A stretch of DNA of 64,000 nucleotides from Karstenula rhodostoma CBS 690.94 (GCA_010093485.1 MU001499.1:1689397-1753396); one strand, 5' to 3'; shown: positions 23,733-35,644, counted from the first letter of the stretch. A program made the numbers and translations. The notes: generated by a model from the letters alone, not told the origin.

Positions 23733-26028
23733 TCACTGGCGGTTTCCAACTTGCTCCCCGGTGGCAACAGCTACAAGCGCTTCCAATCGTCTCATGTCAT
23801 TTGCAGGCGGCTGGGTGATTGGCGGGCCAAAGGCAACGTGTCCTCTCTCCGGCTGCTGGTAGGATCGGTACGATGGGGTCGACAGACTGTGGCTATGGTA
23901 TGATTGCTGCTGGCTGTATATCGGGTGAGGCCGGTCCATGATTGACGTACGGACGGGCTTGTGTTCTTCAACAGGCGCCCCAGGAGGGTGCGACTCCACA
24001 TAGCCGTTGCTGTGTACAATAGCTGGATGATATTCTGTCATCGTTGAATTGGAGGGAGTAGGGACTCCTTCACTGCTGCTTGAATCTTCCGGCGAAGTCC
24101 GCTGTATCGCTCGGGCCGGCTGAGGAGGAATGCTCGGGTTAACGGGCCCGTTATACCAGGCTTGGCGCTTGCTTCTTTTTGGGGTAACTGGGGGTTCCTG
24201 CGACGTCCTGGCTGTCTCAAGAATAGGGTGTTGCATTCCAGGTGAGCTGTTAGGGTGTTGCATTCCAGATGAGCTGTTAGGCTGCTGGTTGAAGTAAGCT
24301 GGGTGGGGCGCGGTTGTAGGACGAGCATGCGTGGTCTGTCCTGGACTTCTTTGGTATTGAGCCCACGCTTCTCTTTGGTGATTCGGGCTTGCTATTTCGA
24401 GATTGGTAAACCCTCTCTGCAAGTTTGTATCCCATGAGATACTGGTGCGCTTCTCATGCCTTAGCGCCGGGCGAAGATCTGTAGGAGCGTGGTACGTGAG
24501 TGGTCGCGTGGGGGCATCAATCTGCATTGGGCTTGGCTGACGGCGCGGCATCGGCGGGGGCGGGGCGTGGTCGAAGCTCTCAATGCCGGGCAACCTCGTT
24601 TGGGATGCTGCAGGTTGCGACGTGAAGGAAGGCCGCGGGGCATCCGGAGTCTGATGATAGCCTAGTCCGCTAGTAGCAGGTCGAGGTCCGGCATACGATC
24701 CTGGGTGCCATGTACGTCTCCTCCAGTCTGCGTCGGCATTCGATTCCCTTCGTGCGGCAGGGAAGTCTGGGGTCACCGGACTTGCGTAAGAGCTGCTCTG
24801 CGGGGGAAAGGTGGTAGATGGGGTGGCTGATGGCACAGGCGTGATGTACTGGGGCGGGTATTGCCCTGCAGGACCCGAAAACGGGTTCCCGTTAGAAGGC
24901 ACAGAGAGCCGCCTTCGACTCGGCATTGGTCCTACACCGCTCCAGGAGACGGGTCGTGAAGCTGACGCCACAGGCGACTGCACCGCGGAGCTAAAACGGC
25001 TCGGGCTTCCGGTAGCCGTGGAGAATGTGGCCGACGTCGGCGTTGTTGCGTCGTTATACTCTACAATCTGCGGCCCCGGGCTGCCCATGAGAGGGGGGTT
25101 GTATGCGTCCATGGTGTTGAGTGACAAGCGTGCCCTTGCCGGCCCGTCGTTGGCCATGGCAAGTGGAGGTGGCCGGCGACGCACATCCGGAGACGGAGCT
25201 ACGCTTATGCTCGAAGTAGTAGACGTGATACTGGAAGACGAAAGGTTCCTGCTGTGCCCTCTGCTATGGCCCCCTGTGCTTCCTAACGTGTTGGCACGGG
25301 AGCGATTCCCGGGTGGTCGTACACGGTCGGTTCGGATCTGTCTTTGAAATCGAGTGCCGGTCGCGGCGAGGGAGTCCCCTGGGATGTCTTCGTTGACGTG
25401 CACTGTCTGCGCATGCTGTCGCAGGTTGTCGAGTCGGGAGAATCGTCGAGAGCAATGGCATTGGAACGGTCGTTCACCCGTGTGCTTGCTGTGTAATGTT
25501 AGCGTACTGCATCTCATGATGATAGGAAATGTCATACCGAATGTGGCGGGCCAGGTGCTCGCTTCGTGTGAAACTCAAATGGCATGGCGGGAACTCTGTG
25601 CAAAAGAAGCGTTGGCCCTTCTTCTTTTTCGAAGCCGATTTGGCATCCCCACTGACGCTTTCGTCGTCCGAACCGTCTTTGCCTTCTTCTTCGGCACCGC
25701 CCATCTCTACATCCTGTGAACCCGTAGATTGCGAAGAGCGATGCGAGTCTTCGCGCGCCAGAGGACGCCTGCTGGGGGTGGTGCTAAGCTCGCGCGAGGG
25801 CGTGAACGGCGACGAAGGAAGAGGGCGCTGGCCAGCGAGACCAGCGAAACTGTTACGTGTCGGTGTTTTCGCCGAGGGGTCTTCGGCGCGTGGGTCGTCT
25901 GAAGGCTTCGCGTCGTGAAAGAAGGTACTGTTCGGTCGAGGCGTAGTAGGCGTCGTCTCTTCGCCTGGGCGCCCGGGGGGAGGTTCCGGCACCGTAAGTG
26001 TGGTGTTGACGGCTTGAAAAGTAGACAT
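23733..26028 (-). CDS. C2H2 zinc-finger transcription factor
   Basis: Two exons, 26,028-25,538 and 25,488-23,733, with a 49-bp GTATGA...ACACAG intron that rejoins HLARHIR to [10 protein letters not shown]; 748 aa. The fingers sit near residues 140-195. Finger 1 has an unusual C-x5-C spacing (CTEFPPC) and finger 2 a C-x1-C spacing (CHC), followed by [13 protein letters not shown]. After the fingers is a basic stretch with [15 protein letters not shown]. The rest is low-complexity, rich in Ser, Pro and Gln, as in many fungal regulators. The linker and second finger resemble yeast Usv1/Rgm1-type factors, but I cannot assign an orthologue. The start is the first ATG of an open frame rich in Pro and Thr. 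The intron lies between the two fingers. Confidence 0.88.
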
Positions 26029-26785
26029 GTCGAGGACTACGGGCGTTCGAGAACGCTGTTAGTACTAGACGTTGTCGTCTTGTGTCGCCTTGAGGACGCG
26101 CTGTGCCTCGAGGCAAACGACGCACTCGCGGTCTGCACCGGAAGAGCTGAGGCTTTGGGAGGCCACTCGGCCGCTGCCTGGGAGAATTAGTTGGTGAGCG
26201 ACGCGATATTGCAGCGCCGCATGGAGCGGGATCGTGTGCCTTAGGAGCTCGCGTAGCGCCGGAGGAGGCTGGGAGTGAAGCTGATGACGAAGCGAGGGCG
26301 CCGCACTTGCAACATCCGGGCCTGGTGCTTCAGGTCAAGGATGAAACGAAATAAACCACTAGGCAGGCTTCGTAAGGTCAAAGGCAGTTCGAGTGTGGTG
26401 CATCGACAGCTGGACGGTGGTGTTGCGGGTTCGAGGCGGATGCGCGAGTGCTCAGGGCAGTGACGCTGCGATAAGACGCTGGAGGGGCGATCCCCGCCAC
26501 CAAAGGACGTGCTGAGCTGCAGCGTTTATGCACAGCAAAGGCACGGGCGGAGGCGAGCAGGGTGCGGCTCTCACGGATGCACAAGGGCAGTTGCAACAGA
26601 CGCCGAGGGCCGAGCGACAGATGGGTGCAGGCAGGATGAGCGTATTGGGGCAACCGTCGCGGTCGAGGACAAATTGCGACGCAGCGGGCATGCGAGGGGT
26701 TGGTGCCATCACTGCCCATGTAAGCAACCTAGCGTCCTTTGTCGTCTGGTTGTGCCCTGGGGCCGAGCGTCGCGGCTGGCCGGGG

Positions 26786-26803
26786 TTCGACTTCGACTTC
26801 GAC
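26786..26803 (+). repeat. TTCGAC hexanucleotide microsatellite (3 units)
   Basis: Three tandem TTCGAC units, the same motif and orientation as at 23,089-23,118 on the far side of the zinc-finger gene. Confidence 0.9.
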
Positions 26804-28338
26804 GCGCCGACTCTGCTTGCAGATCCTTAAAACCCCGGTCCTGCGTCCATCCATGGGTCGGACCACACTTCACACTCCAGGCGCCGGCCAAGCCCATGCT
26901 CTAAGCACGACGCAAGTGAGCGCGGGCGTGGCGAACGCTCGAGTGCGCTGAAGGAACATGTCCGTCTCGCAGCGGCGCCGCGAGGTCCCACAGTCTAGCA
27001 TGCAGGTTGAGCTTTTAGGCCCTGCGTCCATCCGGGACAGCAGGTACAGCGGTGCCCAGCGCTACGCATACAGGCCTGGACGGCCCTCCAAGCACCATGC
27101 CTCAGCCGGAAAGAATCACTCCAACTGAAGCATCGTGCGCTTCGTCTTGATCAAGGCCGCGAGCCAAGGTCTCACCGCCATGTTTCACGTGTCGTGTGAG
27201 TGTCGAGCGTTGAGCACACTTGCGGACGTGTTAAACTCAGCCCGCAAAAATCGTCAGCAGGTGCCGAGAGCGTGACTGTGCCGACGAGGCCATTGGTTGC
27301 GTATCCTCCGCTGGGGCGTTACGTGCAGAATACTAACACCGTCGACCAAGCGTAGCTGCAAGGGCTGCCAGGGTGGGCTCGAACGTGATCCACAAAACAA
27401 CCCATACCTTTGTACCTTGCCGAAGCGAAAGGCTAGCCGGCCGATGGTGCAGCTAGACGTCCACGGAGTTGAACAAGACAGTCGCGTTCCGATCAAAGAG
27501 ACCGTCTCACCAACCTCTCAGTGTGGGCCGCTTCCACGTTACCGTGTGCGCTGCAAGAGCCAGGTCCAGTACCTTTGCTGAGAGACCCGAGTGACTTGGC
27601 GTACATGGACATTGGGCTCTTCTCGCCTCTGTCGGCCAGTTCAGATGCGGCAGTGTTAGAAGCGCGGCATGCGCGCGCCCGAGTGCCCAATACCAAATAG
27701 TCAGCTGAGGGTCTCGCATTCGGCAGGTCCAGAGTTATTTTGGTGTCGATGAAAGTCGCAGTGTAGCCACTTAAGTTCCGGCAATGCCTCCAGCGGTTTC
27801 CACCGCGCTGTGCTAAAATTTCGGCAAGGAACTGTATTGATCCTGACAGGTGTGTATTTGGAAGCCGGACAGTGGAGCGATGCTGAAGAGTCAGGTCGTA
27901 ATGTGGAGGTCATGACGGCCCGGCGAAACAGTGGCATGACAGTAGTGCTAGGCTTGGTCGAGCATCGGTTTGGTCGCCTTGAAGAAGCCACCGAAGTGGC
28001 TCGGTTGGTAACAGCGAGGTAGCGTATGATGGCGATAGGCGGATGGTGTTGAGGGGCATCGGTTGGGCAGGGCGACTCGAGATCTACGCTAGTCAGGTGC
28101 ATCGCGTCGTACCGGCTGTAGCGCTGTTCCTGAGTCCTGTAAGGCACCTGGCACGGCAAGCGAGTAACAAGCCACGCCATGCAAATCATCCGCGAGCCTA
28201 TCGATATCGGGCTTGGACCCGCTGCCTGCAGGGAACCGATGTGGCGTTCTCTCTTCGGCCGTACCTGGAAAACATCAATCTTGCCCGGTCTCACATTGCG
28301 TGTTGTTGTAGCTGTCGACGAGTCGTGGTGCTGCTGAT

Positions 28339-28373
28339 GGTGCTGGTGTGGTGCTGGTGTGGTGCTGGTGCTG
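28339..28373 (+). repeat. GGTGCTGGTGT minisatellite
   Basis: Three imperfect tandem units of about 11 bp in the intergenic interval. No function is apparent. Confidence 0.8.
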
Positions 28374-28762
28374 TGACGAAATGGCGGTCAACGTTGGTGA
28401 GGCCCGTTCGCAATGCCGACTGCAGTTGGTGTCCGGGGTCGGGAAGGGGAACAAAGCCACGCACGAATATCGTCGGGCAAACTATTGGACGGCAGTGAAC
28501 ATGTCGTATCGACAGGGCTGCAACGTTGGTCGAGGTGCCGAGCCGGTGCAGTTCGAACGGAGTTTGCGGAAAGAGCGATTTGGTCACGTGACTGAGCATC
28601 TTCCATGGTTCAAGACACGAACGCGCATAAAAGAACCCTGTACTCTTATTTTCAGTGTGGCGAACGAACGAACGGCTCCCACCAGGCTGCTTTCCACCAG
28701 GCTGCTTTCCACGGAATTTCCATTGAAGCACCGCGGACACCTCATCGCCTACCCCCGCCACC

Positions 28763-30290
28763 CTAACTACTCGCCACGGCACAACTCCCCAGCGCCCTCT
28801 TCTCCGCCTTCGTCTCCGGCCGGATGTCAAAATCAAAAATATCCATCGGCAGCCCAATCGTCGTACACGCATTCGGCACGTCCACGATGCCCGCAATATG
28901 TCCCTGGATCGGCGCACACGAGAGCAGCAGGTAGATCTGGTAATCGCCGTAACCTCGACACGACACTCGTCAGCGAAACGTTCGTTTCTGGCGGTACAGT
29001 ACAGCAGGCAACTCACCGTATCTCCTGAGGTACTCGATGACCCGCAGACATGTCTGGCGGTACGCGACCGTGGCATCGAGGTAGTGCTGCTTGCCGTGCT
29101 CGTCGACGCTGAAGCCCTCGAAGTACAGCACGCGGCCGGGGCCGAACTGTGGCTCGACGGGGCCGGGGATGTAGATTGGGGATTTCATCCCGAGCTGTGC
29201 GACGCCGTCTTTCATCACCGTGAATTTGAGCGTGATGACGCCGGCCATTTCGATGGCGCCGCAGAAGGAGATTTCGCCTAAGAGTGCGGCGTGAGTACGG
29301 TGGGTGTGTGCAGGGAAGCAGAGAGAGGGCACTGGGACTCACCATCGCCCTGGCTGAAATGCAAGTCTCCCACGCTGAACTTCGCGCCCTTGACGTGCAC
29401 AGGGAGATATACCTTACTTCCTCGGGAGAGGTTCTTGATGTCGCAGTTTCCGCCGTGCTCGGGGCGGCCGGGGATCGTGCGCGCACCCTCTTTGCCGACT
29501 TTCTGCTTTACCTCGTCCGACGCGGTGCCGGCGTGTACGTTCTGAGGCTCCGGGGGCTGCGCGACGGGCTTGTAGTGGTCCTTGTACGCCGAGATGAGCT
29601 CGGCCTCGCGCGTGTTCCACGTCTCTAGGACCTCGGGCGACGGCGCGCAGCCCAAAATGCCCGGGTGGATTAACCCTGCGAAGCGGACGCCAGGAATGTG
29701 TCGTGATGAGCAGAAGATACCTTCGAAGTCCCATATGGCTTTTGCTCTGTACAGTAATTCAAAATTTAGTATAGCCTTCTAACTAGACTCCAGATAGGCT
29801 ACGTACGGCTTCGGATATATCTCATCGAGAAAACCGCCACCGTTTTCCTTCGAGAAAATACCGGTAAACCCCCACGGTTGCTCCTGAAGCGGCTGCACAT
29901 CCTGGATCTCTACCAGAAGCACATCGCCGGGCTCAGCGGTCTCGATCTCGAAGGGCCCAGTCAGGTAATGAATTTTGGTAAGATCGACGTCGCGGATGTC
30001 ATTTGCGGAGTCATTGTTTCCTATCTGGCCGCCCGTCCAGTCGAGACATTCAATCTTGACAACTTCGCCGTTCTTGATCGTGCCGGCGAAGGGAACTGTG
30101 TTCAGATTAGCGCGAGTTCAACTGTTTATAGTGGTGGGAGGTGTACTGTCTGGATGCCAGCGATTCTAGACAATGTTAGCAGTGCGTTTGGAACTTGAAA
30201 TAATGTGTAGCTCACATGGAGCACCTTTTGCTCTGGTGGTGGTGTGTCCAAGGAGACCTTTGCTGCAAAACGGATCTCTTGTTTACCCAT
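28763..30290 (-). CDS. fmdS: formamidase (acetamidase/formamidase family)
   Basis: Cytosolic enzyme hydrolysing formamide to formate and ammonia for nitrogen supply. Six exons: 30,290-30,216, 30,165-30,147, 30,095-29,807, 29,746-29,343, 29,277-29,017 and 28,953-28,763, with GT-AG introns of 50-65 bp. They join in frame to 412 aa, the usual family length. Recognisable segments are KVLHNRWHPDIPFAGTIKNG, CLDWTGGQIGNNDSA, EHGGNCDIKNLSRGSKVYLP, FSQGDGEISFCGAIEMAGV, IPGPVEPQFGPGRVLYFEGF, the DEHGKQHYLDATVAYRQTC segment and SCAPIQGHIAGIVDVPNACT. One exon is only 19 bp. Five HGATAR sites lie within 500 bp upstream, fitting the AreA-type nitrogen control known for this gene in Aspergillus. The next gene upstream is in the same direction. 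Confidence 0.95.
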
Positions 30291-30454
30291 GATGACGTCT
30301 GCAACTCTCGGTGGGAAGTGTTCTCACGGAAGCTGTAAGATGTTGCAAGAGCAATGTGGTTTTGATTCTTGACTCCCGAGGCAGGCGGGGTATCGCAGTG
30401 TAATAAATGCATGATAGCTGCGGGGAAGGGTGTGCTCTCGTCATTCAATTGATA

Positions 30455-30758
30455 CGATAGCCCAGGCCACACCTCCGAGGAAGCTGTCCAAGCTATCAGC
30501 CGCGGACGGGGGAGCAAGGAAGCTGATAAGCTGAGATACCAGAGCTGTTACGTACCCCAAGCTTAAGCTTCTGCGAAGAGAGCTCGGGGCTTAGCTCCCA
30601 GAACGGCCCCGCAGCGGGGTATACTTTGTACCCGCGAACGGCGACGATATGCATGCGCATCGGAAAGCCGACACGAAAGCTTATCATCAAACATGTATGT
30701 GACAATGTCGCGGCGTGTAGAGAGAGGACATCATCGGTGCAGAGAGATGATATTATCG
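30455..30758. promoter_or_regulatory. cluster of GATA-factor-type sites upstream of formamidase
   Basis: Five matches to HGATAR on either strand: CGATAG 30,455-30,460; TGATAG (minus) 30,493-30,498; TGATAA 30,524-30,529; TGATAA (minus) 30,681-30,686; CGATAA (minus) 30,753-30,758. They lie 165-470 bp before the start codon. AreA/Nit2 GATA factors activate formamidase genes when good nitrogen sources run out. The sites are short, so binding is inferred. Confidence 0.5.
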
Positions 30759-30858
30759 GTGCTCTCATTCTTGTTATCCATCGCTTTCCAATCTTCCGTC
30801 GTACCTAAGCTTATGCACGACCTAGAGGATATACCCGTGCCTAGCTACTGTGATCGTC

Positions 30859-32139
30859 CTAAGTAAAGGTTTTGCGAGGCGTTTGTCGAACCTCTGATCG
30901 GAAACTGTCCTTTGCCATTTGAAGGTTGTAAGCATCCATGTCCTGCCACGGCAGGTTGAGGAATTCATGCTTGTTCTTCCAGCGAACATCTTCCTGCTTG
31001 AAATCTTCCGCATCGGAGGGTGCTGGCGGTGGTTCAGTAATCTTGGTGATCAAGTAGGCTGTGGAAGCTTCCGCGAGACCGTAGATCAGAACCCCGACCA
31101 TGGGTATTTTCACGAATACGTAGAAACCGAGGCCGAAGCCAAAAAGTACACCGGCCCGGTCTTTGAACCACATCTGCTTTTGCTGCTTCGAGTAGCGTAC
31201 ACGAGCAAAGTAGGGCTCCAGCTAGAAAAAGAGTCAGGAAGGAGCAATGAAGAAGGATGATTGGTGACTTACGAGTTCGCGCATAAGCGTTCGGGAGGAG
31301 AAATACGACTGTAGAAAAGACACCAAATATCGCTTTGGCATAACAAGCGATACTGCGAAAATAGCTACAGCTGGCTGTGGACCAACAGACTTCTGAAAGG
31401 TATAGAAACTGGCTGCGGGAAGTACGAACCGGCCGACATAGGGCACATATGACAAAGCCAGCACGGCGAGCGATATGCCAGCCTTGCGCCCGTATCTGAT
31501 GGCGAAGGCAGTGAGTGCTTGTTTGAGGGGTGTTTTTGCTTCGGTCTTCGGGCCGTGGGTCGGATACATGTTCAGGTTGGGGTAGTACATGGCGCGGAGG
31601 TTCCGGGGATCCTCAGACTTGTGTTTCTGAATGTACGTTTGGTCGACCCAGCGAAGGGATTCCATGAACATGTCGTCAAGGGTCGGGGTGATGTATCGCA
31701 TCAGTGTCATCAAGAAGAAGGGCACCTGCAGAACCGAGTGCTCGAGGAAGTGGAGGCCATCCACTACGGCGTTGTCCCATTGAGCGTGGTCCATGTCTAC
31801 AACGAATGCTAGGATCCATAGTAGACCTCTGATGCTCACGACCTAGGGTTTTGGTAAGCTATGGAGGGGTAAGGCGAGGTATACTCTGAGCGTGCAGATG
31901 GCACCAGCGGGCACTTACTGGAATGGAAACGATGATGCGAATGGCGATTCCTGCAGCCACGGCCAAGGCAGCTTGCCGGTAGTGTTTGGAGGTGAACAAT
32001 GCTGGGTTCTGGACGGCGCGGTTCACTACTGAATGTTAGTCTCTGGGTTGACGATGTGTATAAGATTTCGAGGAAACGTGCCTCCAACCAGCGTGAGCTG
32101 TGCGCCTCTCAAAATTGCATTGAGATCGAAATTGGACAT
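30859..32139 (-). CDS. multi-pass membrane protein, UsgS/Rrt8-like
   Basis: Conserved fungal membrane protein of the group annotated as UsgS, related to yeast Rrt8/Lds lipid-droplet and spore-wall proteins; the biochemical role is unknown. Four exons: 32,139-32,082, 32,025-31,919, 31,842-31,273 and 31,221-30,859, giving 365 aa. It starts MSNFDLNAILRGAQLTLVG. Several hydrophobic helices are visible: AALAVAAGIAIRIIVSIP, GLLWILAFVV, ISLAVLALSYVPYVGRFVLPA, AVAIFAVSLV and GVLFGFGLGFYVFVKIPMVG, followed by a charged C-terminal tail. The first intron has no usable GT donor in frame; AG|GCACGT with a TAG acceptor restores the family-like LVGVNRAVQNP, implying a GC-AG intron. An acceptor 3 bp earlier would add one residue. 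Confidence 0.82.
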
Positions 32140-32670
32140 GCTCGCGTGCTGTGTTTGAACAAGCGACCGGGGGGGCTGCGGGATGTGGGAGACCAAACGA
32201 TTACAGGTGGTGTGTAGGATGGTAGGATCGCTGAGGAACCGGCGGGACGCGACTAATGACGTACTGTACGCGCCGGGCCCAAGCGCAGCAGCCTATGGGA
32301 GCAAAAGGACCTGTCCACTTGGTGTCCACTGTCCACTGTCCGCGGTGTCCGGTATGTCCACTGTTGTCCGTCCATCGCCGTGTTTATTTGGCTTCTCCTG
32401 TACACAGCAGGTTCCATCCTTTTTGCTGTTTGACCAGTGTGGGCGTGTCCGAGGCCGTGCCAGACCGACCACCGGGGCCGCTTGAAGCTTTTCTTCACAC
32501 TCCAGGGACTTGGCGCGCAATCGTCCGGCCCACGCACTTCAGCCACCGCTTTGCTCGCACTCACTGTTTGCGCATTCATTCATTCGTCCATTCATACTGT
32601 TGCACGCCCGCTCCCTCGACCTTCCGCCTGAACCGCCGCAGGACACAAATGTCACCCTGAGCGCTCGACC
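32140..32670. promoter_or_regulatory. shared divergent promoter interval
   Basis: 531 bp between the divergently transcribed membrane-protein and Inp1 genes. It holds several GTCCACTGTCC-type short tandem units (about 32,318-32,375) and a CATTCATTCATTCGTCCATTC-like pyrimidine-rich run near 32,570-32,600, just before the Inp1 start. No TATA box is obvious. Confidence 0.5.
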
Positions 32671-34480
32671 ATGGCCTCTCACGCGCCGCCCGCTGCCCGG
32701 AATGCACCCGTCCGCCGCTCCTTTACGCTCCCCGCGCGCATCGCGAGCAAGTCGCCTTCGCCCGCGCCTGCCTCCAGCACCGACGGGATAGAAACCCTGT
32801 TCGTGTGCACCTCGACCAAGATCGTCTCGTTCTCGGCCTCGGCCTCGACACGGCGAGCCTCGCCATCCCGCCGCCACAGCGCCAACAACGACGCGTCTTC
32901 TATACCCTGGAGATCCACAGCGGAACGCACGCTGGCAGTTGGTCCGCAACACACGGTTTGCATGCTGACACCGCGACTGACCGAGACCAGGCCCGCTGCG
33001 CATCTACCGCGTGACATCCTCCAATGTCTCCTTCCTCAACTCCGGCAACCTCCTACACACAATATTCCCGAGATCGCAATGCTGGTGCGTCGATGGCGAT
33101 TCCGTTTTCGTGCTACGCGTACGGCAAGACGCATACTATCGCATCGAGTTACCCCACGAGACTGCAGAGGACACAGAAAAGGTCGACAACTTCAAGAAGG
33201 TTCTGGGACAGGTACTGCAGTATGAGAGGACACGGTGCCCATTCGCACGTGGCTTTGAGGTAGAGGTGCCCGAGCGCCCGAAAACACCGCCGCGCAGACG
33301 GTCGATGAAGCCTGCCGAAAAAGCCAAGAAATGGACGTTCGATAAGACTTGGATGCCACAGAATGGCTCGCGGCCTTGTACGCCTGTTTTGGAAGGCTCG
33401 GACGCGGGTACCGCATCATCATATGAGGAAGACGACACCTCGAGTATATGCACTGACAGGAGCGAGCCAGTGCCCGATACTCCTGCCACGTTTGCAGAAG
33501 CCACCCCGCCGAAGCCCGCGCCGAAGCCCATGCCGCGGCGGCTGTCAGTCGCCGAACGCAAAAGAACGTTCGAAGAGAAACGATCTGCCACTGTCCCCAC
33601 TGCACAAATGGCTCATCGACTGTCTTTCTCGAGCGAAGCCATTCCTGAGCAAGCCGAACACAGGCTCCAGATGGAGCACCAAACGCAGGCGAGTTCGTCG
33701 AGAACACCGTTGGAGAGGAAAGAGTCTACGCAGAGTATAGTCTCCACTGTCGACTCGTTCTACTCTGTCGAAACATCAACCCCACGGACTCCCACGCCTC
33801 CGTTTTTGGACGCAGAAGCGGAATCTGCTAATCCATGGGACCTTGAACTACACATTGCGGACGAGGAACGTCGCGGTCGCAGCAAGCACCGCCGACAGGC
33901 ATCGGAATTGACCGTGCGGCAGGCTTCGGCGCACATGGCAGAGGAAGCTTCAGTTACACAGACTGATGATCCAGCCACCTCAGCGCCAACAATTCGCCTA
34001 TCACCAGCGCCTTCCACACCTCCGCTTGTGAGTGATTCTGATGATGACAGCCTCAGCCTGCCATCATTAGATGTAACCACACCGCCTGATGCGATCCGCA
34101 TGAGACGCCTTACCGGTGCTACCCAAAAGCGCGCATTCTCCCCGATGCCAGCTCCACAGAACCTTTTCTGCCCGCCAGCGAATGGTCCGCGCAAGCAGTT
34201 CACAGGTGCTCTCATGCGAAAGACGGCCGAGATAGTCCTGGGGCCTCCCGCTCACCTTGTCTCGCTTATGCTACGCATTGCAGCTAAGATCTCCGATGGC
34301 GTCTTCAGCTTCAACACGTACCGCATGCGCAACATCACGGAGACCATACCTGGGTCGTGGCTGTCCGATGAGGAGGAGGAGGATGAAGACTGGGCTGAGA
34401 AAGACGACTTCGGCATACCCTTGCGCAACCTGGACGAGTCGGTATCGAGAAGGAGAGGCTTCGCCGGCGATGTTGACTAG
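32671..34480 (+). CDS. INP1: inheritance of peroxisomes protein 1 (Inp1)
   Basis: Peripheral peroxisomal protein that tethers peroxisomes to the cell cortex so that part of the population stays in the mother cell or older compartment. Exons 32,671-32,941 and 32,991-34,480 join through a 49-bp GTCCGC...GACCAG intron to give 586 aa. The Inp1 domain is at about residues 38-170: GIETLFVCTSTKIVSF, SIPWRSTAERTLAVGPLRIYRV, VSFLNSGNLLHTIFPRSQCW, VLRVRQDAYYRIELP and ERTRCPFARGF. The rest is disordered, rich in Ser, Pro and Glu, with an acidic run SDEEEEDEDW near the C-terminus. The start ATG sits in a strong CCATGG context. The GTCCGC donor is weak but is the one that keeps the domain intact. Confidence 0.88.
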
Positions 34481-35005
34481 GAATCACCCCTCGTTAGGAC
34501 CTCAAGGAGTGGGTGCCCGCCCTTGCATATTGTGTTTCATGATACCAGGCGTCTATTGCATTCCAGGAACCGATTTTCACGATTGGGTCAATGTACGATA
34601 TTAATGGCTGTTTGGGAAACGATACATCTTGTAATAGCACAGCATGTCGACAAAGGCATAGCAGTGTCATGGCCTGCTATAACGAAGCACATTTTTACAT
34701 CGCAAATCTCTCCGTCTCCCTGTCAAGTCGTGAACATCTAGCTGTGTGCCCCACAGTGACCAAAAAGCAAATCGAACTCGACGGGCTCCTACATGTGTAC
34801 ATCCTCGATGGATTGTTAGGTTGTAGTTTTACAGACGAATCGTAGAGTGAGTGAGTTACCACAGGCTTGGGTGTTAGCCACTGCGCCTACCCGGACCATG
34901 CCTACCTACTATCTACTTCCACCCTGGCAAAAACAGCGGTTCGACACGAGGTTTCCTGCTACCGGAGGGTGGTAGAGGCCATCATAAGGGCAAAAAGATA
35001 ATCAT
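34481..35005. other. intergenic interval
   Basis: 525 bp after the Inp1 stop codon, presumably its 3' untranslated region and the flank of the tRNA gene. I see no coding or structural feature. Confidence 0.6.
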
Positions 35006-35093
35006 TGGTCAGTACGGGGGTCGAACCCGCGACCTTGGCGTTAACGTTTGAAGACTATTAGCACCACGCTCTAACCAACTGAGCTAACCGACC
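35006..35093 (-). tRNA. tRNA-Ile (anticodon AAT) with a 14-nt intron
   Basis: The reverse strand reads GGTCGGT TA GCTC AGTTGGTTA GAGC, anticodon arm TGGTG CTAATAA CGCCA, AGGTC, T arm GCGGG TTCGACC CCCGT, then ACTGACC and A. All four stems pair. A 14-nt intron (35,042-35,055 on the plus strand) interrupts the anticodon loop after position 37, the canonical site for nuclear tRNA introns. Both internal promoter boxes (A box TAGCTCAGTTGG, B box GGTTCGACC) are present. CCA is not encoded, as expected in eukaryotes. Confidence 0.96.
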
Positions 35094-35644
35094 GTTGGTG
35101 GTATTCAATTGATGTTAGTTCGGACGAAAAAGATGCTTATATAGCTAGTAAGCCGAGGAGGAACAGAGGTGAATTGGCAACACGAGGGGAGTAAAAGATA
35201 GTTGTTTGCTTGGGTTTTTCGCTCTGACGTAGCTGCAATAGGTGCCATTGGTGGGGTGTGGGGTCGTTTAGTTAGACTTGAGCGTAGGACGGCTGGCTGG
35301 GCAGCGAACGCTGCGGTGCGAGATACGGTCTGTCTACTCTGTGAGTAGTGAATGTGTTTCGTAGCCTGGGTTAAGACGCACGTTTAACTGTGGAGTATGT
35401 ATCTGATACCGGTACTCCGTCCACCGATTGTCTGGGTTGAAGCGCGTAGAAGACGCGACTCTTGAACTCCTATGTCCGACCTATATCCGGGGGCCAAATT
35501 CACAATGACACCTCGACTTGCGCAACCCCTGCGAGATACATCTTCACACCACTTGTCAGTCACGCCCACACGAAGTCAATTTGTTTGCCCACGAATGATA
35601 TATGAAGGTGCCGGAATCTACGACAGCTGCTTGCGTTCCTACAA
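35094..35644. other. intergenic interval before the homeodomain gene
   Basis: 551 bp between the tRNA 5' end and the homeodomain gene start. It holds the presumed promoter. No TATA box or repeat stands out. Confidence 0.5.

Larger units (their letters stand above)
26029..28762. other. long intergenic interval
   Basis: About 2.7 kb of normal GC content between the start of the zinc-finger gene and the end of the formamidase gene. It presumably holds the promoter and 5' leader of the zinc-finger gene. Open frames on both strands overlap each other and resemble no protein family I know. It contains TTCGAC units (26,786-26,803), a GGTGCTGGTGT-type minisatellite (28,339-28,373) and a duplicated CCACCAGGCTGCTTT unit near 28,680-28,720. 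Confidence 0.65.

Noticed and set aside
24811..25347. 178-codon plus-strand frame
   Set aside because: Lies entirely antisense to the zinc-finger gene exon 2, with no domain of its own.
28291..29076. Long open frames on both strands (261 and 226 codons) at the formamidase 3' end
   Set aside because: They overlap the formamidase exons in other frames or on the other strand and resemble no protein; they are by-products of GC-rich coding sequence.
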